A DNA stretch of 64,000 nucleotides from Glandiceps talaboti. Its lineage: Eukaryota > Hemichordata > Enteropneusta > Spengelidae. Both the position numbers and the translations under genes were made by a program. The DNA lies in the NCBI RefSeq assembly GCF_964340395.1, contig NC_135562.1:18072485-18136484 (forward strand). The letters run 5' to 3'. This document shows, in pieces, positions 1-14,033 of the stretch. Under the pieces are notes generated by a model. The model saw nothing but the letters and a program-made list of their open reading frames with translations, was not told the origin of the DNA and made no database searches. Positions within the stretch are counted from its first letter, which is position 1. Each line of letters opens with the position of its first letter.

Positions 1-262
1 GTATGTATGTATGTATGTATGTATGTATGTATGTATGTATGCATGTATGTATGTATGTATGTATGTATGTATGTCTGTCTGTCTGTCTGTCTGTCTGTAC
101 ATTGTATGTATGTATGTATGTATGTATGTATGTATGTATGTATGTATGTATGCATGCATATATGTATGTGTATGTGTGTATCAGATGTATGATGTGGGGG
201 TGTGTGTGTGTATGTATGTATGTATGTATGTATGTATGTATGTATGTATGTATGTACCCGGT
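1..262. repeat. (GTAT)n / (CTGT)n microsatellite
   Basis: Tetranucleotide array of GTAT units with an internal CTGT stretch at about 73-98 and a short GT stretch near 200-210. It is interrupted but continuous from the left edge, so the array probably begins outside the window. Open frames reading Met-Tyr-Val-Cys repeats here are artefacts of the array. Confidence 0.97.
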
Positions 263-381
263 ATGTACATTTTGTATGTATGTGCATGTATGTATCCAAA
301 TCACGAAACTCATCATAGGCAAGAATATCAATAACCAAGATGCTTTGCAGCTGCAATGAATCATGGGAAGTGTCTACTTAC

Positions 382-474
382 CAGGTGATCCATCAATTGA
401 ATCTCCACTAAGCTGACTACCTCTTGCTGAAGCGTGTATCCGTGACGATCCATTTGACAAGGGTGTCGACTGAC
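382..474 (-). CDS. Internal coding exon of an unidentified minus-strand gene
   Basis: A 93-nt segment with good splice signals on the minus strand: the acceptor ends TTTTTGTTCTACAG just right of 474, and the donor GTAAGTAG lies just left of 382. Entering with one base from the previous exon, the frame is open and leaves again in phase 1. It encodes a Ser/Gly-rich, probably disordered stretch including SNGSSRIHASARGSQ and SGDSIDGSP. A second frame starting at the first base is also open, but its product looks less natural. No domain is recognised. The phase-1/phase-1 pattern and 93-nt length match the exon at 24057-24149, so this may be a downstream exon of the gene starting at 24436. That link is inference. 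The next exon would lie left of the window. Confidence 0.6.
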
Positions 475-2149
475 CTGTAGAACAAAAACACAAGTAGTGT
501 CCAGTTAACTTTTGAGATGCATTTTAATTGTGGAGTCATGGCAACCAAATGGTTGGTTAGAGTGGCTGACACATTGGTGGGTTTTTCCTGACCACTGCCT
601 TAAATTTTGCTTCTGACTGGTTTGAAGTCCGTGGGCAAATTAACATCGTCATTGTGCCCAAATCAACTCAGATGTACATGTATATATTGGGGCCTGATGA
701 TCAATACAGGTTGCTATGCAATGATTTAATATTATAAACATATATAGAGGCATCTGGGGAGTACATACTCCCCAGGGAATTGGGAAACCCAAGCTGGTGT
801 TGTGCCACTATAGGTCCGTGCCAGAGGGAATAACAGTACTAGTACTTTGATCAGGGTTTGATAGCCCTGTATCAAATGTTGTTATCACAATAATAGTCAC
901 CACTTGAACACATTTGAAAATATTAAATTCATTTATTATTAATTTTCGTATCTATTTTCAAATTAAAAAAGTGAAATCTGGGGCAAGATATTGACTTACA
1001 TTTAAACACAGTGGTTGGGAAATTTTTGTGAATGTCAAGTTTCACTGACATCAAAAGTGGTTTTTTTCATTAAAGATAATTTTGAAAATCACTAAATATC
1101 TTAATTAAGGTCAGCTAAAATATGAAAAACAATTGATTTCACCAGTATATATCATAGTTTATAGTGTGAACTAACATAAATTTCTTTTTTTTTTTCACTG
1201 TGTCTGAGTTTTTCCAATGTATGTATGTTTACCCATTGGCACAGAAATGATTGGATGCAGTGACAGTGTAGAACATAAAAAATATAACATCATTTATCAT
1301 TTAAGACTATCCCAGCATAAATTTTACAACATACATATCAAATTTAGATTTTGCACACACCCAAACGTACATATATTCAGGGTAGATGTACATTATTGAT
1401 TACTCTGGATTTCAATAATCATGTCATCCCTTTCACATAGTCTATTATATCACTGACTAATTCCGCACATCCTTAGAACTAATATCATCATGTATAACAA
1501 AAGTGAAAGCAACATGCTCCCTGAATACATGCCATCCGTTTTACAAATTCTTTTTAAATCAGTACTACTTATTCTCATTAGACACAATAGTTATCTTTTA
1601 TGCAAAACTTGTAATACGTTTACATCACAGATTTTATTTGTTAACAAAGCACACCTGGTGCTTTTGATTTTCTTGCTTCTCCATCTCACTATCAGCATTG
1701 CCATGGTTACTGTTCCCCGTGTGATTAAAGAATTACAAGGCAGTATTCACAATCAGCGCTACATGATGTGCGCATTTTATTTGTGAATTGGCTCCCTACG
1801 GACGTATTCTATTTTGTAGCTTCAATTGACTTTGTTATCTCGGGTTTTTTTGTTGAATAATGTAAATTAATGAGCATTGCTTCTATCTGTTGAGTTTTGA
1901 CAAATTCAGTTAACAGTCTCGGGACCAACTTATCTGCGACAGCCAACTCGAGCTACGCTCGGCAAATTGAATAAAAAATACTCGACTGATTTACTTAAAT
2001 TTTCATTCAGTGTTATTGCTTAAGTTTAGGAACCCTGGTAGAGAGTTTAAAACTGGAATAGTTTCCAATTTATATTGTCTCATTATTTTGGTGACGAATT
2101 CCAGTATTACAAGACATAATTCTAACCACGATTGTCTAGTTGAATAAGA
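475..2149. other. Presumed intronic or intergenic spacer
   Basis: No convincing gene. A 98-codon open frame at 1490-1786 has no splice context, no recognisable domain and ordinary AT-rich composition. An X-box-like palindrome (ATTGCCATGGTTAC) lies at 1697-1710. If the exon at 382-474 belongs to the minus-strand gene further right, this stretch is intron. Confidence 0.6.
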
Positions 2150-2640
2150 AATGCACATTACTTCATTGCATGGTTACGTCCTTCAGACAATATTGCTCAT
2201 TAATATAATAATAATAATAATAATATTCAATTAGAACAGCTGTTTTGACTATGTGGGAATTTAGCAGTTAATTTGAACGCCGCCTTCAGTCTAAAACTAA
2301 AATCCTGTGAGGACGCGATGACATCATCACGTTTACATGAACACTGTTGGGGGAAACAAAGATTTCTATGCTAAAGTAACGACTTTGACTATACAAGAAA
2401 GTGAATGCAATCGTAACTCATGTCATATAATAGTCTAGTTCCTATACGATATGAGTTAACACCATCACATCCACTCTCTCGTATAGTCATAGTCATTATT
2501 CTAGCACAAAAATCTGTGCTACCCCCGAGTGTTCATATAAATATTAATTATATGTTAAATTCCCACGATAATCAAAACAGCTGTACTAATTGAATATTTA
2601 TGGACAAATTGTCAGAAGGAAGTAACCAATTACAACTGCC
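2150..2640. mobile_element. Fold-back (inverted-repeat) element
   Basis: Long imperfect inverted repeat. The left arm around 2155-2265 (TTCAATTAGAACAGCTGTTT near 2226-2245) is the reverse complement of the right arm around 2555-2635 (AAACAGCTGTACTAATTGAA). Pairing continues outward through the GTAACC-containing segments near 2172 and 2620. An (ATA)n run sits in the left arm at about 2206-2224. There is no coding capacity, so it looks like a non-autonomous MITE or fold-back element. Confidence 0.75.
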
Positions 2641-2699
2641 TGGCAATTCTTGATGGATTACTACTGACATGCGCTGTCTACCCTTCGCCCAGCTTGGGG

Positions 2700-2800
2700 T
2701 TTAGCCAGATTAATGGAAACATTTTTTACTTTAACTATACGAGAGACTGAATGTAATTGTAACTCGTATCGTATAGGAACTAGAGTATATTTTTACAGGA
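2700..2800. repeat. Partial duplicate of the inner arm of the adjacent fold-back element
   Basis: The segment with ACTATACGAGAGACTGAATG and TCGTATAGGAACTAGA repeats, with changes, the segment at about 2375-2460 (ACTATACAAGAAAGTGAATG ... ATAGTCTAGTTCCTATACGA). It looks like a broken extra arm next to the complete hairpin. Confidence 0.6.
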
Positions 2801-4258
2801 CCACACTGTTTTTACAAACTTTTTTGTGCGGTCATTGACAAATTGTAGTTGATTAGCTAGCTATTTCTTCTGTTCACTAATTTAGCATCATAATGTTCTC
2901 AGTATATTGTACGTCATCCTGTATATTATAAATCATACCAAATGATATCAGGCAATCAAGCATAACTCTTGACAAATAGCAGTCCAAAATATTGTAACAC
3001 CACATGTATATCCAAATTCCAACATCTGGTCGACTTAATAACTTATAAGCTGGTACACTATCCAATTAATGAACTAATCTTTGACTTAATTTCCAACAGT
3101 TTCACAGGATAAAACTGAAAGCAGATTTAAGCTTTATATATCGTTTGAAGGTCTTTGCTTATATACAAATGGACTTTATAGGCTTACAATGTATAACATA
3201 GCCATATGGTTCCCAACGATGAAATTTTACGACTTCATAAATTAGAGACGATTAATCCGATTCCTGCATTCATATAACATATTGCTTAGCGATTTTGTCC
3301 CAAAAATCCCCGATTTGTATACATGTATATACTGTTTTATATGTATTTCAAGTTTGCATCCATCTTAAAAAAGACAATCGATGTAAACAGAATCGGTTGG
3401 CATAGAAACCAGACAAATTCCCTCGACTTCTTAACCTACTGATTATTCTAGGTTATTGTAGGTGATATTGATAATATCAAAGGGTATACCTGAGAAGTGT
3501 TTTTGCCAGTAAAAATGAGAACATATCGCTGCAAATATAAACTATGTCAAGCATTTTAGCTACACAATGTAGATTATCATATCCTTGACCTGTGTGGAAG
3601 CTTAGATGCTTCTTGTATGATGCCTAACAATACCATGATGCATTGCAACTGTTAAATGTGTTTAGGGACAGCATAAAATTATCTATTAAAGGGGAACATG
3701 ATCAAGAGTTTATACATTTGTAATTTTAGGTTGGACAGGAGGGGTGGGGGATGTGTAGTGGGCTGTGTAGTGGGATGTACAAGCTATGTAGATTAAGCCC
3801 TTTCTTGCACTTGTTTACTATTAATAGTACGTGTATATTACTAGCTATACATTAATCCATTTACTAAAATTTGAACCTCCCTTTTATTCAGATTATTTTT
3901 CATGGACTGGTGAAAGTCTGAAACATTAAGCGATATCTCCTTTCTAAAACCCAATTCCTATAGGAATGAGCAGATCAATTTAATTTACTTTATCATTTTT
4001 AACACATTAAAGAAAGTCTCGACGGACAGCATTAATGGAAAGTTAGATCCCAAAGGAACACATGAACACCATTCGTCCAAACAATATTCTACCCACCGTG
4101 ACACTTCGTGAGTGTGTTTATACATTTCTATTCAACCTACACACATTTTCATTTGTATAAATAATTTTATTCGACCCAATTGCATTGCCTATTGTTATAT
4201 TTACAGATATACACTTAGTCTAGCTCCGTGACCAAATTTCGTGATCACCACTGTGACA
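2801..4258. other. Spacer, no gene recognised
   Basis: AT-rich sequence with no convincing exon or repeat. A 39-nt segment at 3490-3528 is bounded by plausible minus-strand splice sites, but is too short to support alone. Confidence 0.6.
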
Positions 4259-4610
4259 ATAAAGTGGCCAGATGGATGCGGATTGGGGTATTTATTTTGT
4301 ATATCTAATTTCTAAAACAATTTTATTATGAATTCCTCCTTGAAAAATCAATGTGAAACAACCTATGCCAAGTCCTTGTTTGTATCTCAAAACATTGCAA
4401 AAGATTAATGAATGTGTAAAATGTTATTGTACGTACAACAACAAAACTTTTTACACATTTGTTAGCTTTTTGCAATGTATAATAGTTGAAAACACAGACT
4501 TTGTCGATGTTGTTTCACATTGATTTTTCATGTAGAAAGCCATGGCAGACTTGTTTTGTAAATTAAAAATCCAAAATAAATACCAATCTTCACCAATATG
4601 GTCACTTTAA
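4259..4610. mobile_element. Palindromic MITE, GGCCACTTTA family, copy A
   Basis: About 350 bp, almost entirely palindromic. It opens with TAAAGTGGCCAGATGGATG and closes with CCAATATGGTCACTTTA; the centre at about 4426-4440 reads TTATTGTACGTACAACAACA. Arms carry the recurring blocks GCCAAGTCCTTGTTTGTA and TTTTTACACATTTG. It is homologous to 32578-32931, 41240-41567, 42885-43083 and 54846-55040. The ends suggest a TA target duplication, which I cannot prove. There is no coding frame. Confidence 0.85.
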
Positions 4611-4629
4611 TGTAGATTATATGCAATCC

Positions 4630-4930
4630 TCTGGGACCAATAACCTTGAATATAGGTCCATTTGTTCTAATTCCTCAAAACTTTGTGATACAAAGTATAG
4701 AAGTTTGTCTCAGGTCATTTTGAAATAAAGAAATTTGGAGATCCATGATCATCTCAGTTGTTTTTGACAAAATCACCAATCGGTGGCCATCTTGGATTCT
4801 AAAATGGTTTACTTCTAATCACATTTTGACCTCTATTTCAAAACATTGTACCATGACCCCTAATTTTTTTTCCTTTCTTTGAAGTAAGAATAGGTTGAAT
4901 GTTTCTACGAAAAAGTAACCACAAAATTGC
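4630..4930 (+). repeat. Dispersed repeat, GTGGCCATCTTGGATTCTAA family, copy 1
   Basis: Directly repeated, with divergence, at 11045-11312. The best conserved parts are the core near 4783-4803 and the tail GTAACCACAAAA near 4916. No coding potential. It may be part of a larger degraded transposon. Confidence 0.7.
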
Positions 4931-7916
4931 ATTTCATGTTAAAGTATTCTTACGTGTCTCAGGTACCAATTACCCTCAAAATCAAGTTGTTGGAATCACT
5001 TCACATCACAGATTGCCACATGAAAATATGTTCCTAGTCCTTTCAAAATAATAAAAGATATTATGGGAGACTTTCAAATTTATATTTTTGGTCACCATGG
5101 AAACAGACAGTATTAACAAATATTGTTCACCTGACTTTTATTTATAGTATTTCGAAGTGATTTCAATGCTTTTATAGAAATAATGTATTTCTAGGTTAAA
5201 GACCACAACTTCAGCTGAAGGGTTTGGTTGAAAAAGAGAGCCAAAACTAATCAAATGAGTAGTTTAACCTTAAAACTGGAATGCTAAATTGGGAACTGAG
5301 AGTTAATGTTTCCAATTCTATTCATTTTTTGTTTTAATTTTTAAAAACAATTTTGCTTTGCGACAGGTCATATTGTTGTTCTGCCTGTCATTTTTTGTTG
5401 ACGCCATATTTTCTGAGCAACAATGATGTGTGCATAAACAAAGGTGATGTCACACTGCATGATGTCATGGTTACCTTACATTACATCACAGTTTCACACT
5501 AGACACAATATATAACAATTCATTTTTGATAAGTATCACATTGGAGGAAACAAATATCACATCAAAGAATAGCAATACAACAATTCCTTTACACTGGAGC
5601 AAAGGGATAACAAACATTAGAGAAGCAAACCATTACAGCATGAACTTTCAACACACAAGACAAATACAGCGATTAAAAACCAATTTGTTTAACCCGACAA
5701 TACCTATCAATCCTTAGTAACTAATTCACAACAATGTATCATAGTTACAAAACCCATTTTTACTTCCACTTGTGATGAAACCTTTGATCATCTTGATAAC
5801 GCTACCATGGAAAGTAGGTACTTGACAGCTCTTGAACTCTCTCTGATTCTGTCGTAATTTTTTCCTCTAAAACACACTGTTGTTTACCGTACGTGTCGTG
5901 TCACCTTTCAAATACATGTACACAATATACAACATTGTTATAGATAAACTAAGGTGAGAGTGGTTCTTGTAGTGTTTGGTAACCCTGGTAACAGAGCGTG
6001 GAAATGTGGTAAAATTTGCATAATTGCTGATACCAGCTTTAACCATCTTTATTTGGTAGGGAGCCCTGGTGAACAGAAGTAAAAAATCTAGTAATCTGCA
6101 TAGATTTAAATTTGATATCAGAGAAAGGGGTAAAATATGTATAGGTTTCCATACAGTGTACTGTAATTCATGGGGATGGAGGTGAGGGGGGGGGGGGGGG
6201 GGGGGCTATGAAACTGCCATCAAAACAAGTAGACTTTATCGACTCAAAAACAACCCTAAGCAAATACAGTGCTGATATATACAAAGTTTATTATTTTGAG
6301 CTTTGTGACATTTCAGTTATAATGCTGAATTTCTTCATCGTAATTTTTGAAATTACAATGTTGTTGCAAGACAGAACATGTTTCAATCCAGACACTAAGA
6401 AAATGGGGGGTACTGTATACTACTGTACTTCTTGTACGTTACTATACAAAAAAAACTGTAATTTTAGAATATTTGAAAGGAAAACTACTTATCAATGGGT
6501 GAAAAAGATAACGAAATTAAAATAATGTTCAAGTTTTAATTTTTTGTTTATTTCACCATTCCACCATTATGTGATGACAGGCTATTCTTTTATTTTCTTC
6601 TGAGTCTATCTCAATTATGCATATTTATTGTAACATCTAGTATTGACAGGTTTGGAGACGATTTTCTGTGTTTTTACAAAAATGTGCACTGTAAACTTTT
6701 TCTCAAGTGAATTGAATTGAATTGAATTATTAATCATGATGCAAGATCATATGTAACTTGATTCAAATTATAAATTAAATTTTTTGCCACTATATTTTAT
6801 TTTTATTAGGTTTTCACATTTTTTTTCATATGACCTCAACACATGACTCGCCTTGAGCTTGTTTAATACCACTGTTAAGAAAACAATTGGTCATAAAATG
6901 ATTCTAATTTTAGCGTTTATAAGTGCTAGTGGTACTAAAAGTTAACTGATGTTTACTATTAAGTGAAATTTATATCCTATTTGCAGATTTACTTGTTTAC
7001 TTAGTTGTTCAAGTTTGATAAATTTTTATGGTCGTTTTTTTCTTTTTCGATTTCCCAAGCACTGGTGACGCCAACTTGAGGGAGCTTTCTAAAGTGATGC
7101 AAGTCTTGTCCTCGTGTGGAAAGTGGCAAACTTTAATCATGAAAGTCATCTCTCCTGTCAAATCATGCACTGAAATCGGTTTCAAACAGTTTAGGTGTAC
7201 TATGGGTTAAAAACACCTCTGGAAGGTGGGTGGGTGGGGGAAGGGTGTGTGTGTGTGGGGGGGGGGGGGGGGTTTGAACACCATCATAAAAGCATGATTC
7301 AAATCCATTGCTCAGTTTTCTCGTAGAGACAGAAATCAGTTTCTACCTTGAATTGGTTTTGAATCAGTTCAGGTGGGAAAATGGCTGCAGAACATAGCAA
7401 ACCAAAGGCAATCAAGGGGAAGAGTGAATACAAGAACTTGAAAAAATGGGTAGTTTGTTCAAATAATACACATGGAACCAAGATGGTCATGATAGGGAGG
7501 AGATATGCAGAAAAGATTTTATGAAAAAATAAGAGATAAATCATTAATTACAGAAATAAATGATACAGAACTTTTTTTTCACATTTAATATGACTTAAAA
7601 TATCAATTTATGAAAATAAGATATACTTTTTATTATCCATAAAAAACAGGAAATTCATCTTTAGCAGCTTGCAAAAACATCAAACAGGCAAGATAAGTCG
7701 ACATCACCACAAAACTATAAAAAGCTGTAGGTCTAGGAAGATTAAAATGAATGACTCATGCTACATAAAAATGACTTAAAAATCGAATAACATTAAAAGC
7801 TGGGGATTCTTTGAGAAATCCTAGTATAAAGGTTTTACAGCTGATGGATAATTTCTTATTACAGTCTTTCAAGCCCTGGGCATTAATATACAGTGACCAG
7901 ATGGTTATAAGTATTG
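4931..7916. other. Spacer with G-runs and local duplications
   Basis: No convincing gene. A poly-G run lies at about 6186-6204 and another at about 7255-7272. Two similar blocks containing AACCCTGGTAACAGA and AGCCCTGGTGAACAGA lie at about 5965-6080. A hydrophobic minus-strand open frame at 7299-7544 and open frames at 5526-5717 and 6208-6525 show no domain or splice support. Confidence 0.55.
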
Positions 7917-8248
7917 GAATTGTTCATGTAGTGAATTGTTCATGTGGTAAATTGTTCATGTGAATTGTTCATGTGAATTGTTCATGTGGTGAATTGTTTA
8001 TGTGAATTGTTCATGTGGTGAATTGTTTATGTTGTGAATTGCTCATGTAGTGAATTGTTCATGTGGTGAATTGTTCATGTGGTGAATTGTTCATGTAGTG
8101 AATCGTTCATCTTAATTGTTCATGTGGTGAATTGTTTATGTTGTGAATTGTTCATGTGGTGAATTGTTCATATGGTGAATTGTTCATGTGGTGAATTGTT
8201 TATGTGGTGAATTGTTCATGTTGTGAATTGTTCATGTAGTGAATTGTA
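7917..8248. repeat. 16-bp minisatellite (GAATTGTTCATGTGGT)n
   Basis: About twenty tandem units of GAATTGTTCATGTRGT. Some units lack the GTGGT part, and some read TTTATG in place of TTCATG. Boundaries are sharp. Confidence 0.95.
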
Positions 8249-8825
8249 GTAGAAACATTTTGCAAACAAGATGTTTGCGTCTTTGCTTGTTGTACATGTA
8301 TAACATTTTTGATAAATTTCTTTCTATGTCGAGATCAACAGATAGGAAATGGTATACTTTAAATTGATTAATACTATTGATAAGCATTTTATGCATTCTC
8401 ACAAGTCAGAACACATTTTTTCTGCTGACACAGCATAAAGTGATGGATGTCTTGAACTGTGTTTTACAATCATGTCAAATTGTATAAAAAATAAATTTTG
8501 TTCACAATATATGCTGGGGTTGTTTACAAAAAGCAAAGGTTACATACCCGTTACTTACATACAAGTTTTACCATATTTTGACGTTTTAATGACAAAAATG
8601 GACGAATATGAGTTATGAATTTAGCCCTTAACCATCCTCATCATGATAATGATATCACTGATTGAAGTTGTCAGGCATATAATACACTTCTTATCGACTG
8701 GACAGAGCTATAATTGTATTGGAAAGACAGCTTTCATGGACTTTCCAAAAGCCCCATGATTTGTACCACTGGAATTAATATATTTATGTACTAAAGGCAG
8801 AAATATGTTTTAATGGCCTTGACCT
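8249..8825. other. Spacer, no feature seen
   Basis: AT-rich sequence without a supported exon, repeat or RNA gene. Confidence 0.6.
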
Positions 8826-9370
8826 TTAAAGCGGTCCTAGCAGCAACTGGAAGGTGTTTTTGAAAACATAATGTTAAATAAACTAACTCACTCGTAATAT
8901 TGTACACCCTGTATTACATCACCTGTGGGTAAACATATTTTTTGTAGCTCAGTATACACTATGAAATCATATGAAATTGATTTTTGGGTCCATATCCAAA
9001 AATCAGTGCTGTCAATGGTGATCACGAGTTTAACTTATTTCAATACTACCGATGAATAATATCGACTACTGATTAACATATACAATATCTAATTATTGGT
9101 ATTTTAACAATTTACAGTGAATATATATTGTGGTTGTCTGATAAAATAAAGATACTCCAGATTTTACATTGTTAACATAGTGACAGATTCAAAAATAAGT
9201 TGTTGTTCATTGTTGTTATACCACCTACAGATAACATTGACCACTAACCAACAGATGCAATGTCTTTTTATATTAAGTAATTGACCAATTTTTAGTGAAA
9301 ATACCTGATAGTATGGTTACTTGATGAAAAAATGTCCCAGTAACAGCTAGTGTGGATTTAAAGTTATAGT
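8826..9370. mobile_element. MITE-like element, TTTAAAG-ended family, copy 1
   Basis: About 540 bp with imperfect terminal inverted repeats. The left end TTTAAAGCGGTCCTAGCAGC pairs with the reverse complement of the right end CTAGTGTGGATTTAAAG, and both are followed inward by a TGG-containing block and a T-run. A partial inverted copy lies at 53100-53420, sharing GTACACCCTG, CACCTRTGGGTAAA and TTTTTGGGTC. Splice-like signals inside this element (for example near 9304) are therefore not taken as exons. Confidence 0.7.
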
Positions 9371-11044
9371 CCTTTGCACTATTTTCACAATCTGTAACGT
9401 CAGTTTTATAATGTTATTGCAATAATATTTACGTGTTCAATCAACTAAAATTGTAGTACTTCTGTTACTTCCTACACATTTGTCCTTGGTACAACTTTTG
9501 TGGCTTTAATAATAACATCATACCCTTGTCCAGAGTAGATTGTACCACATACATGCAAGAATCACTAGGGAAGAACTCAAGAGTGTATGAAGTAAACACG
9601 TCAGATGTAGTACATGTACGTGACAATATGACGATGGCGTCTTGGCTCTAGGAGTGTGGAAACCAAGCAGCAAAGTAGTGGACAGGATAGTAAATTCATA
9701 CAAACAGGTCAACAATTATTGGCCATAATTTAAAAGTGAGGACCCTGTAAGCTCACTAAGGTCTTGCACAATTGAACTATTTAGTAGCCATCCATATAAA
9801 TACTAATGAACACTTGACAAACTACATTTATGGTTTTGTGAACAATAGGTTGACAAATGTATGTACTTTTGGAATATGTTCAACTTTACACCTGGCATAC
9901 AATTGTGTATTGGATACAAATGTAGGTAGAGATGTACATTGTAAGGTTGTTGAACATCATGTCTGTTTTGCACAGAGCAGGGCTGTTTCACTCAAGACTG
10001 GGTGTGTGTGTGTTGTGTATACATATATGTACGTATGTGTATGTTATGTATGTACATTTGTACATGTGGTGCGCATTATATGTGCACATGTATGTGTGTG
10101 CATTGCTCTTTATTTACACTTCAAGTTTTGTAGCTGTAATGGTGCTTGTCACAAAATATTTCAGAAATTTTACAGTTAGAATTAGCAAGATTACTATAAC
10201 CACATGTAGTTCAAGCTGATTCCTTATTTCACTTTGCCAAACACTGCCAAACAATCTAGAACCCCTAAAAGTCGGTCAGAAAAATGGGGAAGTGCAATGA
10301 GAGCAAAAGGCTGGAGGGATTACAATTGTCAAACACTGTGTACCACCACACTTGTATAACAAACATATTCACACCTTCAAAATCTGTTTGCGATAAGTCA
10401 AAAAGAATTATTATAAGTTGAGGAATGCCCAGGTGTATTTGGAATAGCAAACTTAAGGGATTTGTTGCTAAGTACCAAGTCTGCTTTTAATATATATGTT
10501 GTGTCGGGTGTCGGCAACAGGCCAATATAGAAAAACAAAAGAAGCGTACTTGTTTTACATACATTTAGCTTTTGACTCTGAGAATTATAAAATAATTTTG
10601 GTGCAATTTGGTATTTAGAGGGAACTGGAGTAAAGGTTTGAACATATCTGTTGTTGTAGGTGCCAGCAACAACCCAAACGTAGTAATACAGAAGAAAACA
10701 TAATCTTTTGTATATAAACATCATTTGACACTGAAAATAATAAAATGATTTTTGATGTACATGACTACTATCTTAGAAGTACGGTAGGAGGGGAAGAATT
10801 AACTAGAGTAAAGTTTACAGTTTTAAAGTCCTACAGATGAGAGAGCAAATTACAACATCCCAAAAAATGAACCCAGTAAATGTACCTTTTTTAGTATTCA
10901 GTATTTTAGCTTATGTCAGTTAGTAGGTAACATTTATCTGAGTTCTCTTTTTCCAAAACAAAAATACAGTTCAACATACAAAACTATACCAGTTTTACCC
11001 TATTTCCCTTTGCTGTTAAGGTAAAATATGCCTCGGGGACAAAC
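9371..11044. other. Spacer with an alternating TG/CA tract and local duplication
   Basis: A purine-pyrimidine alternating tract (TATACATATATGTACGTATG and similar) runs over about 10005-10105. Two related blocks near 10500-10560 and 10640-10705 (ending GGCAACAGGCCAATATAG and AGCAACAACCCAAACGTAG) suggest a divergent tandem duplication. A plus-strand frame open over about 9455-9652 has protein-like sequence near its end, but no splice sites or homology I can name. Confidence 0.5.
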
Positions 11045-11312
11045 TTATCCTGAGAATCCATTCTCTCCAAACATTGCAATGAGAAAGCTTGTTCCTGGTC
11101 CTTTCGATGAAATAAAAGAAATGTGGAGTACACCATCTTGCTTTCAAGGAAATCATCAATTTTGTATATCCCATGCAGTTCACACTATTCGGTGGCCATA
11201 TTGGATTCTAAAATTACTATATTTTGATATCATGTTGACATCATTTCAAAAATTTAGACCGTCACCCCATACGTTGGAGATTTCTAAAACACAGTAACCA
11301 CAAAAGTTTAAA
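11045..11312 (+). repeat. Dispersed repeat, GTGGCCATCTTGGATTCTAA family, copy 2
   Basis: Homologous in direct orientation to 4630-4930: AAAGAAATGTGGAG, GGTGGCCATATTGGATTCTA and GTAACCACAAAAG align in order. The 89-codon open frame starting at 11028 is read through this repeat and is not considered a gene. Confidence 0.7.
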
Positions 11313-11419
11313 GAGAGTTTATTGCGAGGCTCATCTACATTAATGTCGTTCTTCAACCTTTGCAAAATTATTGTAATGGCTGAGAGCACTGTGACACAGT
11401 GGTTCAACGAATTATGCAT

Positions 11420-11530
11420 CAAGAATTGTGAAATTTTGCTGAATTTCAAACCTAAAAGTGCATTTTATTACACAACCCTGTCATCAACTGAAAAGGAAAG
11501 TTTACCCATTACTACCTACAAAACAAAACT
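11420..11530 (+). repeat. Short segment repeated at 12190-12290
   Basis: ATTTTATTACACAA and its flanks recur at 12190-12290 in the same orientation. The two copies flank the retrotransposon fragment and hairpin at 11613-12109. That suggests a local duplication, or one older repeat split by insertions. Confidence 0.55.
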
Positions 11531-11612
11531 TTAAATTTATCTTCAGCAAAAAATATGATAATCATATTGAATATATATATGATGTGCAAGATGTGTCTCA
11601 TCTGATACATCC

Positions 11613-12005
11613 GAGTTCCTAGGCGCACACTTCGTTCATCGGAAGGATTACTTTTATCAAGACACGACACCAACACAACAACCAAAAACTATGGTTTCCG
11701 TGCATTTTCCATCGCAGCACCGATCCTATGAAATGAAGTTACCTTTTAAAATCACTCCTAATTGTTCTATTGAATCTTTTAAACGCACCCTGAAAACCCA
11801 TCTTTTTAAAGTTCATTATGGAGTGTAAGATTTTAATTTTTCTCTCTCCGCTTTGTATATGGCATTTTTAACATTTTAGTACTTTATCGTATGGCATTTT
11901 TTTAGTATTTTATTAGTAACTACCTTTTATATGCAATCCTTTTTGTTGTGTAAAGAGCACTGAGACATAGTGTAGTGTGCCTTTAAGAAATTAAATAATA
12001 ATAAT
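11613..12005 (+). mobile_element. 5'-truncated non-LTR retrotransposon, 3' end
   Basis: Remnant of the C-terminal end of a LINE-type reverse transcriptase ORF plus its 3' untranslated region. The frame reads VPRRTLRSS ... YGFRAFSIAAP, a form common at the C-terminus of CR1/L2-like polymerases. It then meets a TGA where tryptophan is usual (LWNE-like context) and a frameshift. It resumes as KLPFKITPNCSIESFKRTLK and HLFKVHYGV, with a stop at 11825-11827. The 3' part (GTAAAGAGCACTGAGACATAG, then an (AAT)n tail at about 11990-12010) is typical of such elements. Loss of the 5' end and the two lesions mark it as a dead copy. The family assignment beyond non-LTR (CR1/L2-like) is inference. Confidence 0.85.
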
Positions 12006-12019
12006 AATAATATATATAT

Positions 12020-12109
12020 ATGAGTGAAAAAAGAAGGTGACTTGGTTACTCGTTACATTGAATTCTCCACTACAAATTTGTAACCAAGTCACCTTCTTTT
12101 TTCACTCAT
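12020..12109. repeat. Perfect 30-bp inverted repeat (hairpin)
   Basis: ATGAGTGAAAAAAGAAGGTG at 12020 and its continuation to 12049 is perfectly reverse-complementary to 12080-12109, with a 30-bp loop. It follows the retrotransposon tail and a short (TA)n run directly. A perfect arm match suggests recent origin. Confidence 0.9.

Positions 12110-14033
<1,924 letters not shown>

Noticed and set aside
1490-1786. 98-codon plus-strand frame
   Set aside because: No domain, splice signal or composition bias; expected by chance in AT-rich DNA of this length.
3490-3528. 39-nt minus-strand mini-exon with acceptor TATATTTGCAG and donor GTATAC
   Set aside because: Too short; open in two frames, so the coding signal is not informative.
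7299-7544. Hydrophobic 81-codon minus-strand frame, membrane-protein-like
   Set aside because: Hydrophobicity follows from T-rich codons; no flanking exon or family resemblance.
9309-9350. 42-nt minus-strand exon with phase-1 ends
   Set aside because: It falls inside a MITE-like element also present at 53100-53420.
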